Assembly: GCF_009730915.1 (NCBI RefSeq)
Contig: NC_052477.1
Location: 28,220,420 to 28,284,419 of the forward strand
Direction: 5' to 3'
Origin: Dioscorea cayenensis subsp. rotundata
Taxonomy: Eukaryota > Streptophyta > Magnoliopsida > Dioscoreales > Dioscoreaceae
DNA: 64,000 nucleotides
Position 1 is the first letter of the stretch; each line of letters starts with the position of its first letter. The position numbers and the translations under genes were made by a program. The notes under the pieces were generated by a model. That model was not told the DNA's origin. It saw only the letters and a program-made list of their open reading frames with translations, and ran no database searches. Shown piece by piece: positions 1-10,474 of the stretch.

Positions 1-1
1 A

Positions 2-181
2 CAAGAACGAAATTGCCCGTGGCAAAAGCTGGGTACAGTCGATTGTCCAGTCTATGTCATGCGCTTTATAGAGCAAATACTCGCTGGCGAGAAACTAAAA
101 CTTCCCCAGACGGACATTCCACACTTGCGTCTATGTTTTGTGGGTCGAATATTGATGGATGGCATTGCCCGTGGTCGCTGA
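2..181 (+). CDS. C-terminal fragment of a ULP1-like (C48) cysteine protease carried by a MULE
   Basis: The frame starting at base 2 is open to a TGA at 179-181 and gives about 59 residues. It contains VDCPVYVMRFIEQILAGE, which matches the region around the catalytic cysteine of ULP1/SENP proteases (D-C-G/P-x-Y/F-x-M). The N-terminal His and Asp of the triad would lie upstream, outside the window. In the host, this family removes SUMO; inside MULEs its role is not established. The sequence ends ILMDGIARGR before the stop. It is partial because of the window edge, so whether the full gene is intact is unknown. Confidence 0.6.
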   Translation, partial: QERNCPWQKLGTVDCPVYVMRFIEQILAGEKLKLPQTDIPHLRLCFVGRILMDGIARGR

Positions 182-360
182 ACTTCCGGAGAATCAAAGA
201 GCTGTTAGGATATGTTTAGCAATATATTCTCATTAACTTGACTTTTCTTCTATTTTGAGTTCTGGACAAGTACTTATTTGCATATCACTACGATGCTTTG
301 AACAAGAGTTGTTTGTCATGCACGTATATGCTTGTCTACTTAAAAAGAATCGTACTTAGT

Positions 361-490
361 TAAAATTAGTTCATACTGCTTAAATGTCGCTCATACTGCT
401 TAAATTTAGTTCATACTGCTTAAATTTCGGTCATACTGCTTAAAATTAGTTCATACTAGTTAAAATTTGTTGTTTTCACTTAAAACTAAA
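361..490. repeat. Short tandem repeats of about 20 bp, 3' of both MULE genes
   Basis: About six copies of a unit around TTAGTTCATACTGCTTAAAT lie in the spacer between the converging protease and transposase reading frames. Units vary by a few bases. They share the CTTAA core with the minisatellite inside the transposase intron at 1100-1440. Confidence 0.8.
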
Positions 491-538
491 ACATACCGCT
501 TTTCTTGTGGCAAGCTACATGTAAATAACATCATGTAG

Positions 539-1717
539 TCAGTCAGCTATCGATGCATTACAGGATCTACAGTTATGACTAGCATCATGCCAACGGCTGC
601 ATCGTAATTCGCGAACGATTGATGCTTGCGACTCCATACGCTTCCGTCTTGGCCGACCAACTGACTTCTTGGTGATTGGAGGGCGCACAAGCAGTTCACG
701 GTTGATATCATCTGGTTTGTCATTATTTGGTACTAGAAATATGGCTTCTGCATATGCTTGTCGGTAAGAGTCCAATGTGAAGTAGTCATCGACATATCGA
801 TAAATATTTGTGTCTGTCTGCAGTATTGCCTCACATGCATGTTTGTATGGAATGCCATATACCTGCCACCTACGACATGAGCATGTCCGAGCGTTCAAAC
901 TGATGCAGTAGTTCTTCTGGTCAACCACTTCAAAATGGTCATTGTCGGAACGGCCGATTAGTAGGTTGTGTGACTTTTCAACAAGTTCCTCAATCTTTCG
1001 ATGTATGACAGGACATAGACGTCTCTCCCATCTGTGAGATTGTTCACGTCGATGACACAACATGCCCATCAGCTTAAACCTTTGTACAAAAGACAAGTCA
1101 TGAAATAATAAGCGGTAATATTAAAACTTAATCGGAAACACTATAATTTAATCGTAAACGATGTAACTTAAGCGGTAACAATCAAACTTAAGCGAAATAT
1201 TTGAAACTTAATTAGAAAAATTATAATTTAATCATAAACGATGTAAGTTAAGCCAGAAATCTTAATATTAAGCGATAAAAATTAAACTTACACGAAAAAA
1301 TTTAAACTTAATCGGAAAAATTATAATTTAATCGTAAACTATGGATCTTAAGCGGAAACAATTAATATTAAGCGAAATCATTGAAACTCAATTGGGAACA
1401 AATAAATTTAAACGGTAACAAATAAATTTAAGCGAAATGGTGCGTACCTTATCGAGTCTACCATGTTTGTGACAGGGAGGTGGCGTGCCTCTTTTATCCA
1501 TGCACTAAATGACTCCACCACATTTGAGTACATCTCCCCCCATCTCTCACCTTTGAACATGTAGTTCGCCCAGTGCGCCAGATCGGATTTCTGCATCAAC
1601 CATTGATGTGCATCCGCCGATGTGTTTAACAGATCGGCAACAACGTCATCGAATTCTTTTTCAGCACATGAAAACGCAATTCTCGATAATATAGACCAGC
1701 ACCGTTCTTTCAATGAC
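539..1717 (-). pseudogene. Mutator-like transposase, C-terminal half, two exons
   Basis: Exons 1448-1717 and 539-1079 join in phase (donor AAG|GTACGC, acceptor ACAAAG|GTTTAAGC) into one frame that reads through to a TGA. The upstream part has the conserved transposase region with WANYMFKGERWGEMYSNVVE and NMVDSIR. The downstream part has a SWIM zinc finger: CSCRRWQVYGIPYKHACEAI (C-x-C-x(n)-C/H-x-H/C type). A basic tail GRPRRKRM follows. The DDE catalytic core would be upstream but is missing, because homology stops at about 1717 where a different repeat begins. The remnant is open but truncated, so it is treated as a broken gene. The family acts by cut-and-paste transposition. Confidence 0.85.
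1100..1440. repeat. Minisatellite inside the MULE transposase intron
   Basis: The whole intron (1080-1447) is built from degenerate AT-rich units of roughly 15-30 bp, such as AAACTTAATCGGAAAAAT, TATAATTTAATCGTAAAC and TAACTTAAGCGGTAACAA. A CTTAA-type core recurs about every 15 bp, more than 20 times in all. Splice sites remain at both edges. Confidence 0.85.
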
Positions 1718-2748
1718 TTGCCATGTCGCACTCCATCCTCACCTACTCCACCACCTAACACCCCCCACATGGGCTTTTCTGACTTTGACTCCAATCCTAA
1801 CCGTCCATCCAAGCAAGTCATTCTTGCACATTTTGATGCTTGTGGCTCCTAGTCTTCTGGGCTAAAAATTTGCCAGTTGTAGGCTTGTTTCTCTTTCAAG
1901 AAAATGATGATGAGTATGCCTTAAAATTCAATGTATCTCAAGGCCCTATCAATACATGTGGAAAATTCAATGTCTCTAAATAGTAAAATAGCATCTTATT
2001 CTCATAGTGAACAGTTCCCTTAGGTTCTAAATTTGTTTTAGAAAGCTCATTGTAGCCCTGTTTCGGGACTCTAGAGTTATTTTTGCATGGATTGAAGGTG
2101 TGCCTTAGTTGTTGTATAACTAGCTAAATAAAATTTGGTAGCAACGTTGGGTTGTCTGTGGACATTGTTTTAGAAAGATCATTGTAGCCCTGTTTCGGGA
2201 CTCTAGAGTTATTTTTGTATAGATTGAAGGCGTGCCTTAGTTGTTGTATAACTAGCTAAATAAAATTTGGTAGCAACGTTGGGTTGTTTGTGGACATTCT
2301 TAAGTGAATTGGTTGGTTTAATTTGAGACCTACATCCCCTTAAGTTTTGATGGCTTTCTACCTGAAGGATATTCTGCATTTCTGTTTTATTCTTTATTTT
2401 TACGTTGTGAATGTTGGGAGGGGTTGCTTATTCATGAGGGAGCATAATTGGCTAATTCATTTTGAAGTGATTGGTTTAGGTGTAGCAAAATAAGGTTTTG
2501 GTTTATATGTTAGGTGGGTGCCCTAGCTAGGGAGACCATCATGAGAACTTAATGATTGATGATATTTTTCCTTTTATGACCTTTCCAACTGCCCCTGATC
2601 TCAATTTTAAAATACTAGCAGTCTTTGAAATTGTATAGCTTATCTGTTATTTTAATTCTTTAGCTAATGCAATTATTGTTACCGAGAATGAAGGTTAAAA
2701 TCTAAGTTTGGAATATTTCTATGACTAGTTGGTGGCCATTGTGATTAC
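1718..2748. repeat. Duplicated segment, copy A
   Basis: This is homologous along its length to 12166-13030 (copy B) in the same orientation. It starts at CATGTCGCACTCCATCCTCA, directly abutting the MULE, and ends at 2748 where LTR-like sequence starts. The first 100 bp also match 41721-41815. No coding frame with recognisable homology is present. In copy B the same DNA continues into an RPT3 pseudo-exon, so much of this may be old RPT3 upstream or intron sequence. Confidence 0.85.
2035..2298. repeat. 132-bp tandem duplication inside copy A
   Basis: Units 2035-2166 and 2167-2298 differ at only a few positions; both begin GTTTTAGAAAG. Copy B (near 12460-12590) has a single unit, so the duplication happened after the A/B split. 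Confidence 0.9.
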
Positions 2749-3424
2749 TGTTGGGGATTTTCGGGTTTTTGGAACAGTGAAAACTACAGAAGTTGCTGTA
2801 GCAATTCATTGTTCACCATATTGTAGTGATTTTACTATTCACACACGACCTGTATACGGGCGCACACCTGCCCGTGAATCTCATTGCGATCTTGTGCGGG
2901 CGGTATGCGGGTGCAAGCTTGCCCGCATGTCTCTGTCACAAGTACTGTTCACAGATAGTGTTCATTGGTAATGTAGCAAATCACTATTTATGTGCGGGGC
3001 TCATGCGGCCACAAAACACCCATACACTTCACTGGCGACCTTACGCGGCCTGTGTACAGTCTGCGTAAACTGCAAACAACCTTGAACAAGATCCTTGAGG
3101 CTTCAAAAGTCTTTCCAAATATTTTACAAGTCTTTAAAGCTTCAAAACAAGCTCAAAACACTATTGAACCCCTCAGTTTTTGTTAGAATGATATAAACAA
3201 GCATACAACGATTCAAGACAACGATTTTTAGCATAGAAAACCTACAAATCGAGGGAAAACCACGGGACTCCTTAGAGCCTCTTAAACTTGCATCCACTAG
3301 GTCAATAATGAGTTACAATGGATCTTCTCTAGCTAACTAGAGGTTTACATGCATGAAGGGAATAACATTCATAGAGAGGTATTTGTATGACATTATCACC
3401 ATCATCATCAACAAGGATGGATAA
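2749..3424. mobile_element. LTR-like insertion (start TGTTGGGGATTTTCGG)
   Basis: Homology between copies A and B stops at exactly 2748/2749, and the new sequence starts with TGTTGGGG, the TG expected at an LTR edge. The sequence alternates phrases such as TGTTCACCATATTGTAGTG and GTGTTCATTGGTAATGTAGC, typical of plant LTR retrotransposon ends. No coding domain is seen. The right edge is unclear because another LTR-like sequence starts at 3425. The class assignment is inference. Confidence 0.45.
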
Positions 3425-4455
3425 TGTCACGCCCCGACCCGTAGGCCCGCTATGTGACAACCGCCACGACAATCCCGAGGAGGGACATACACCACTCAAC
3501 CCTTGAGTCATCTCAAGGCTCACAAACTCCTGCTAAACAACACCACAACAACAAAGATACCAAAAGCAAGACTTTCACTCAAAAAGTCAACCGTGTAGTA
3601 AAAGACATACAAGTCATAGACACAAAGTTAAGAACACTAGTGGATCCACTGCAATAACACAATGCAACCTGTTTAACAGTAAATAAAACAACCTGACTTG
3701 GGATGCAAATTGCCAAGCACTTCGCCTCGCTATGACGACCCAAACCACTAAAAAATGGAAGAGAGTAGGGGGTGAGTAACCATAATTACTCAATGAATGG
3801 GTTAACACAAATCTAAAAGAATATCAAAACAAATTGATGAATTCCAATAAACACGTTTTACAATAACATAAATGAACTGAAACATTTCACATTTGCAACA
3901 CAATGAAAGTACAAGATATGAAACCTTGGTATTTAAAAACTGAAATATAGGTTCTCACGAGTATAGACAAAACATCAACATGTATAAAACAATTGCCTGG
4001 ATATAAGTTCCCAAATGAGTAGAAATTCCAACTTAAACAAATAAAATCCTCGATAATCACAAATCCTCAATTCTGCATAATACATGTTCGAAAAACATTA
4101 AGATATAAAACATGTTATGCAAGAGATGACACTTCGAATATACCAATTGCAAGAAAATATGATTAACCGCAAATACTAAAATTTCATTTCGATCAAATAA
4201 GTAATGGCCTAAAAACACTCTCTCCAACATTAGTCGCCATCGCGATTAAGTTGAGAGCCGTCAAGGTCTTCGCACCCTTGACGTTGTCCTACCGGTCCCC
4301 GTGTGGTGACCCCGGGATCCCGATGTATCATCCAATCAAGACTCTACTCTCCCACCTGATCTGGACAAATCAACACTCAGGTCCACCATGTCATCTCTAA
4401 AAACTGGCCCGTGGGGACTCACTACTGCAGTAGTCGGGCCTTAGCCCGCTGTTAC
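3425..4455. mobile_element. Probable solo LTR, Ty3/Gypsy-like
   Basis: It begins TGTCACGCCCCGACCCGTAG, a common start of Gypsy-type LTRs in plants. It contains GGGGGTGAGTAACCATAATT and CGGTCCCCGTGTGGTGACCC. It ends near TGTTACCA at about 4455, just before an (AT)n run and the duplicated block. No internal retrotransposon coding sequence is found, so a solo LTR is the simplest reading. No target duplication could be recognised with confidence. Confidence 0.45.
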
Positions 4456-4499
4456 CATCCAAACCCTAGATGATGGATCCTCATATAAATATATATATA

Positions 4500-4776
4500 T
4501 ATATATATAATTATATTTTATAAATAATTATAACTCAAAATACTAAAGAAATGTAAAAACCGATAGTAGTACCAACATGAGTTTTACTATTAGAGCTAGT
4601 CCTACATGTACGAAACTCTTTTAACTCTTCTCACATCGACCATTAAATTGCACTGTCATTTGCAAATGAATGGTTGGTGTTCATTTGTTCTATTTAAATC
4701 AATCTTTTCCATCACTCATTTGATGTATCACCTTTTCAAATAATCAAAATAAAAGTGTGTTTGCGCAAAATTTTCT
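4500..4776. repeat. Duplicated block, left copy, left piece
   Basis: From the phrase ATAATTATAACTCAAAATAC to AAATTTTCT this matches 39530-39740 with scattered substitutions and small indels. In the second copy the sequence continues directly with AAAATATTTTAATG, which in this copy is found only at 9746 and beyond. The two halves of the block are therefore separated here by about 5 kb containing the NLR gene. Confidence 0.85.
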
Positions 4777-4781
4777 GCGGC

Positions 4782-5435
4782 CAGTTTGGTTACTTATATG
4801 TTAATACTAAATAGTTGTAATATAAGTTATTGTACATGTAAATGATTATTTAATTTGATGTAAAAGCTTCATATAAATGTAATTAGATTTGCATTTTAGT
4901 CAATTTTTACAATATTTTAATTTAGTGTAAAATTTATTGTAAGTTGAAATGTAATAAAGTAAGTGTTATCCACTCACCATTATATTCATTTTATATTTAT
5001 TTAAAAATATTTAATACAATAATTATTTTTAATTTTAATTATAAAAATATTTTAAAGTAATAAAATTAAATAATAAATATTTTTTATAAATTGAAAATAT
5101 GATAAAAATAATTAATAGAGTAAGTGTTTTTAAAATTAATTATAATTTTTTTCAAGTAATAAAATTAAAGAAATATTAATTTTTTTAAATTTAATGAATA
5201 ATTTATTAAATTATTTAATCAGTTTCTATTAAGTTAATTTTTATGTTAATAATAATAATAATAATATTGGGTAATCTCAACATCTTATTTACATAGTAAC
5301 TATATTTTTAAATTTACATCAAACTAAATAAAAAAAATGCGTTTTTTCAAATTACAACAAACCAAACAACAATTATGTAAATTAAAATATAACAGTTTTA
5401 CCTACACTGTATTTTTATTTATAGACAACCAAACA
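4782..5435. mobile_element. MITE-like element, left of the NLR gene
   Basis: The ends are an imperfect inverted repeat: CAGTTTGGTTACTTAT at the left and the complement of CTGTTTGGTTGTCTAT at the right. The AT-rich interior shares phrases with the element at 8845-9745, including ACAACAAACCAAACA near both right ends, ATGTAAATTAAA/ATGTAAATTGAA, and a (TAATAA)n run. No coding capacity. A clear target duplication was not found. Confidence 0.55.
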
Positions 5436-5969
5436 GTTTTTATATGAAAGTTCATTGTCACGTAGATTTGTTGAATTTGCTCATTGCTTTGGAAATAAAT
5501 GTTCTTAAAAAATTTGAATTAAATAACTAAAACAAATGCCCATCCCTAATATTTTTAATGAGACTTGGTCATTATTTATTGTTGGAAGGGAAGCATGTCT
5601 CATTATTTATTGTTGGAAAGAGAAGTTGAAGTAAAAAAAAAAAAAACAGATATGGTCCTTTAATTTCAAGGGTGTAATTAAAGAAGACTTTGAAAATAAT
5701 ACAATTGAGAACATGAACTCCGATTTAATAAAATGCTAGTGGGCTATAAAGAATTCGGAATAAAATGAGAATGCCTGTCCGACACCGACGGCATGGCGAA
5801 CGGATTCTCTAGTCTGGCACTAATAAATTATTATTATTAGTAATTGACTTGTATACTTAATGGCCTCACTTGGTGACAAGGTGGACTAAAAAAATAACAA
5901 ATACAAGTAAATTGTAGTAGCTTGATATATAGCTATTAGCTAACATGGGAGGTCACCGCTCACCAGCAT

Positions 5970-5974
<5 letters not shown>
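5436..5974 (+). promoter_or_regulatory. NLR upstream region with TATA-like box and a short upstream reading frame
   Basis: This stretch matches nothing else in the window. A TATATAG lies at 5926-5932, about 70 bp before the NLR start. An ATG at 5945 opens a frame of nine codons (MGGHRSPAF) ending with TGA at 5972-5974, immediately before the (GA)n run. If the transcript starts near the TATA-like box, this would be a translated upstream reading frame. Whether it is transcribed is not shown by the sequence. Confidence 0.35.

Positions 5975-6003
<29 letters not shown>
5973..6003. repeat. (GA)n microsatellite at the NLR start codon
   Basis: About 15 GA units run directly into the ATG at 6004. 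The repeat is in frame with the gene and would encode alternating Arg-Glu, but no in-frame ATG lies upstream, so it belongs to the 5' leader. Confidence 0.85.
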
Positions 6004-6010
<7 letters not shown>

Positions 6011-8742
6011 CTATAGTTTCCTTGGCTGTGACGAAGCTGGCTGATCTCTTAGCACAAGAAGTTGGGTTTCTCAAAGGAGTAGATGATGAGCTGAGATCCC
6101 TTCATGATCTTCTCCAATGGATTGAAGCACTCCTTAAAGATACCGATATTCACAGCAACAAAGATGATGAACGTGCTAAGCTTTGGGTGAACCAGGTACG
6201 AGATCTTGCTCATGACTCCGAGGACATCATCGACGACTATGTCTTCAAAATGCATAAACACAAGTCCATCCGCGGTTACTTCTCTTCCTTAAGAACATTT
6301 GTTGTTCTTCCTTCAAAATTAGTAATCCTCCATGAACTTCACAATAATATTGGCAAGGTCAAGGGGAGAGCTCAGGAGATCTATAATAATCGTACGTTTG
6401 CCTATGGGAGCATTGGAGCAACTTCTTCAGATCCATTTGCCAATAAAGAAAGACAACCACCACCATTGATGAGCAGGAGACCAATTGCAAGTCCAGTTTT
6501 GGAGGAGGAGGTGGATGTTCTGGGCTTTGATGCGCATTTCCAGTCATTGGCAAGGATGCTGATTGGGGATGATGTGAATCAGCTGAGGCGTGCTGTGGTA
6601 TCGATCACTGGCATGGGAGGTGCAGGCAAAACCACTCTCGCCAAGAAGATCTTCTCTGACTCTGGCATCAGGAGGCACTTTACCTGTCATGCATGGATCT
6701 GGGTCTCACAAAAGTATCGACCTCGAGAAGTATTAGAGACCATTGCTAAAGATGTGATTAGTATGCCTAAGAAAGAATCGAAATACCTAAGCGATGAGGA
6801 GTTGAATCAGGAGGTTATTAAGTACTTGAAAGAAAAGAAATACTTGGTGATCTTAGATGATGTATGGAGCAAAAGAGCTTGGGATAGCATCAAAAAAGTG
6901 CTACCAGACATGATGAATGGAAGTCGAGTGTTGTTAACCACTCGCAACCATGATGTAGCATTGTATGCAGATAGGCAGAGCCCTCCCTACGATCTCAGGT
7001 TCTTGGGAGAAGAAGATAGCTGGAGGTTGTTTTGCAGAAAGGCAATTCCAACAAAGTGCAGCAATGATTGTCCGCCAGACTTGGAAGATATAGGAAGAAA
7101 GATGGTAGCGAAATGTTGCGGTTTGCCGCTTGCCATCATTGTATTGGGAGGGCTGGTGTTGACTAAACGGCAATCAAAGGAGGAATGGAAGAAGATGCTA
7201 AAAAGCGCCAATTGGCAACTCAGGCAGGGTGAAGAGCAGATCTCAGAAATGCTAGCTCTCAGCTACCATCATCTCCCTTACTATATCAAACCATGCTTTC
7301 TCTACTTTAGCATCTTCCCCAAGGGCTCTCTGATCAGTGCCAAGAGGCTTATGCGAATATGGATTGCGGAGGGGTTTATCCAACCCAGAGGCCAGGAAAC
7401 AATATTGGAGGAAGTCGCAGAGGATTACCTGGAGGATTTGGTGCATTGGAGTATGATTCAAGTGGTGGAGAGACATGATCATGGCGGCATCAAGATTTGT
7501 CAAATCCATGAGCTTCTCCATGACCTCTCAATCTCTCTTGCCCAAGGTATGAACTTCATGCATATTTCTAGTAATGACAATGAGAAGAATATTTTACATA
7601 AACCCCGTCGACTTGCTTTCCATGATGACAAGAGTACTAGTTTCATTGCTCAATTGAAGTCTACTGACTCCACTTCTCGTTTGCGCACTATAACTTTGAT
7701 AAGCATATATAAGAGGACCTCTGAATTGGAGAAATTCTTCCATAATATTAAGTTGCTGAGAGTTATAAATATTCAGGGTACAAGAATCAAGTCATTGCCG
7801 AATGATATAGGAAAGTTAATCCATTTAAGGTACTTGGGTTTGCGTTGTACAGATATAAGAGAGCTGCCATCCTCCATCGGCAAACTCACTAATCTGCAAA
7901 CTCTTGACGTCAAAAATTCCATGTATATCAGTGAGCTACCAAGTCAAGTGTGGAAGATGCAGCGCAATCTAAGACATTTGGAAGGCACTGGTTTTTCCAT
8001 CAAGGGACAACCAAGCACTGAGAGCCTGCCCAATCTACAAACTCTGTCAAGTGCTAAAGGTGACACATGGTTGGAAAATGGTTTACAAAAGATGACAAGT
8101 CTAAGAAAACTAGGAGTTCATGATGTCACTGGCACTTGTAAAGTGGCATTGTTAGATTGTCTTAGCAAACTAGACAATCTCAATAAATTGGCATGGAAAG
8201 CCGGGCAAGATGGTATGGTACCTAGCTCAATACTCTCCACTAGTCAACACAAGAATAAACTCCAAGTTCTTTATTTGCATGGCCGATTGGAAGGGCTGCC
8301 AGATGTTACTTGCATGCCTGCGAGCCTCACCAAGTTGACCTTTGAATTAACAATGCTTCGAGAAGATCCCCTATTGAAGTTAGGGAAGCTAGATAACCTT
8401 CAGGTTCTTAGATTAAGACATCATGCTTTTGTTGGAAGGGAGATGATTTGTTCGGAGAAAGGATTCCCTCAATTGAAAGTGTTAGAACTGAATTCCTTAC
8501 ATGAATTGAAGCTGTGGAGTATAGAGGATGAAGCCATGCCAAAGCTTAGAGAACTGGAAATAGAGAAATGTCCTCTGAGGATGCTTCCCCAGGGCCTTCC
8601 AAAGGTTACCAGTCTACAAGAGTTAAAAGTGATAGGCATGAATGATAACTTCTGCAAAAGGTTGAGACCAAATGATGGTGAGGATTGGGAAAAAGATCAA
8701 ACACATACCTTCAGTCGCCATCATACCTGCTCGTTCTGTTAA
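6004..8742 (+). CDS. CC-NB-ARC-LRR immune receptor (CNL type), intronless, apparently intact
   Basis: A single open frame of 912 codons with all hallmarks of an intracellular plant immune receptor. Residues 1-150 form an Rx-N coiled coil with an EDVID-like motif DSEDIIDDY (71-79). The NB-ARC domain has the P-loop GMGGAGKTT (203-211), RNBS-A with HFTCHAWIWVSQ, kinase-2 YLVILDDVW (280-288), RNBS-B GSRVLLTTR, GLPL (373-376) and RNBS-D CFLYFSIFP. The MHD position reads IHE (501-503), a variant. Leucine-rich repeats fill about 550-890. W at the end of kinase-2 supports the CC rather than the TIR class. The ATG at 6004 is chosen because the frame upstream is only (GA)n with no ATG. The gene sits in a 5-kb segment absent from the other copy of its surrounding block. 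It would sense pathogen effectors and trigger cell death; its ligand cannot be read from sequence. Confidence 0.95.
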
Positions 8743-8844
8743 GATGAGCCCGTTGTCTGGAAAAGTAACAACGAGGAAGAGATTTTCAAAAAACATCGGA
8801 ATAAAAACTATATTTGGTTGAGAGAATTAAAAAAAAAAAAACTT

Positions 8845-9745
8845 AGGGGTTATTTGATTATTTGTAACTAGCTGTAAATAAACTGTAATATAAACTACTT
8901 TTTATTCTAGAAAATCTTGATTGGTTTCTTATAAAATGAGTTTTATATGTCAATAGTTATGTAATTTTTCAGTACTTTTTGCGATGATTAGTAACTTTAC
9001 ATCAAAACAACAAAATATTTGGGTTAAAATCATCATCATTCTTCACTCTCTTCGCTCTCCACGTTATGCAACAAAAGCAAAAGAAAACTTATATAGTAAT
9101 CAATTGTTAATATAATTAAACTTATAGTTATTTATATTTTATTTTAAAAATACCAAATTTATTTTAATTTTGATTAAAAAAAATATTTTTTAGACATAAA
9201 ATTAAAGAATATTGCATATTTTTAATTTAATAAGTTATCATTAAATTAATTAAATCATGTCTCCTACATTAGTATTGACACTGTGAATGTCGAATATTGT
9301 ATTTTGGATGAAAGTTAACCCTTAATTTGATGCTTAGTTATTTAAGTTTCTGATTATTATTTGGCATTCTTGTTATTTTTATTCAAATTCAATACTAAAA
9401 ATATATTATTTTTGTTTAAAATTATATATTTTTAAATGTAATCAATATTATATTAAATCAATTAATTAATTTAAAAATTAAATTAAATGAATTATTTTAT
9501 TTTTTTGAAATTTATTAAATAATTAATAATAATAATAATAATATGTAATCGGATAATCTCATCCATCCACTTACACAGTGACCATATCTTTTAATTTATA
9601 GTAAACAAAACAGACAAAAAGTAAATACAGCGTTTCCAGTTACAACAAACCAAACAGTAATGATGTAAATTGAATTTCAGTATTTTCACTTACACTATAA
9701 TTTTATTTACATGTAATTTCACTTATATGTAATGAAACAACCCCT
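8845..9745. mobile_element. hAT-like MITE, right of the NLR gene
   Basis: The ends are AGGGGTTATTTGATTA and the complement of AGGGGTTGTTTCATTA, flanked by imperfect 8-bp direct repeats AAAAACTT (8837-8844) and AAAATATT (9746-9753; 6 of 8 match). Short TIRs starting AGGGG and 8-bp duplications fit hAT-type elements. The interior is AT-rich with no coding capacity and resembles the element at 4782-5435. Confidence 0.65.
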
Positions 9746-9821
9746 AAAATATTTTTCTATATTATTATTAAACATTTTAATGACCCATCCTTTTCTTCTC
9801 ATCTTCTAAACTAATGAGTTG

Positions 9822-10263
9822 CTTTTTTTTTTTTTTGAGGTAGATGTGGATAAACCACAGATTTATTGAAAAGTAAAGGAATGACAGTGCAGAGATAAGA
9901 GCCTCTCTCACGAGTGAGGGGTACAAAAATACAATGAAAAAAATACATGAAAAGAGCATAAAATAAAATAGGGGTAAAGGAAGTCTAGAAAGGTGGAAGA
10001 CACCATCTGACATCTCAGGCCTGCCCAAACAAAAGTAGGAGCATCTACTCCTAAACTATATCATGAGCAGGATCGCCAGCAGGATTGCCAGCAGGATCGC
10101 CAGCAGGATCAGAGTCTCTAGCGCTAAGGAAACTGAGGGAGCGGTTAATTTTCTGAGATACTTCATTGAGTGATTGTTGATGTTTATCAGCAGCTGTTGA
10201 AAACCAAGAGAGAAGTATATTAGCAATTTTAAAGATAATATTAATGTGTGACACAACATTTTA
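9822..10263 (-). mobile_element. 5'-truncated LINE tail, 442 bp, with target duplication
   Basis: A run of about 14 T at the left edge is the poly(A) tail of an element inserted on the minus strand. It is flanked by 9-bp direct repeats AATGAGTTG (9813-9821 and 10264-10272). The second block copy has the uninterrupted site ACTATGGAGTTGTC. The first bases after the tail, GGTTTATCCACAT on the minus strand, resemble the 3' end of the larger LINE at 21.3 kb. A 12-bp unit (AGGATCGCCAGC) is repeated about four times at 10071-10112. Confidence 0.8.
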
Positions 10264-10474
10264 AATGAGTTGTCTTTTCAGTGTCCCAAAACAAAGAACT
10301 TTGAACTTTGATCTATATTTCTAAATTATTCCCTAAGTTAAATTAAATGAATTTCTCTCATTCAATGCTTCTTCTGTTAATTTTTATTATTTTTAACAAC
10401 TCCTTAATGAATGAATCATCCAGTATTTCATTTATTGTGTGGTATCGAAGTATTGAAAGTGGTAGTATGACTAA

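Larger units (their letters stand above)
1..1717. mobile_element. MULE (Mutator-like element) with ULP1-like protease and transposase, truncated at both ends
   Basis: Two convergent coding remnants lie together: a ULP1-type cysteine protease tail on the plus strand (ends at 181) and the C-terminal half of a Mutator transposase on the minus strand (539-1717). Plant MULEs that carry a ULP1-like gene are known (Kaonashi-type elements), and the pairing here fits that class. The left side runs off the window. The right side stops abruptly at about 1717, where a segment also found at 12.2 kb begins. No terminal inverted repeat can be seen because neither true end is present. Confidence 0.75.

Noticed and set aside
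361-1440. CRISPR-like array of short repeats
   Set aside because: Repeats are degenerate and directly adjacent without unique spacers, and the DNA is plant nuclear. It is a minisatellite.
5971-6003. Arg-Glu repeat as the N-terminus of the NLR
   Set aside because: It is the translated (GA)n leader; the frame has no ATG before 6004 and would need a TTG start.
4776-9745. Proven composite transposon carrying an NLR gene
   Set aside because: No target duplication surrounds the whole unit and the two MITE ends are only loosely alike. Only presence or absence is shown, not the mechanism.
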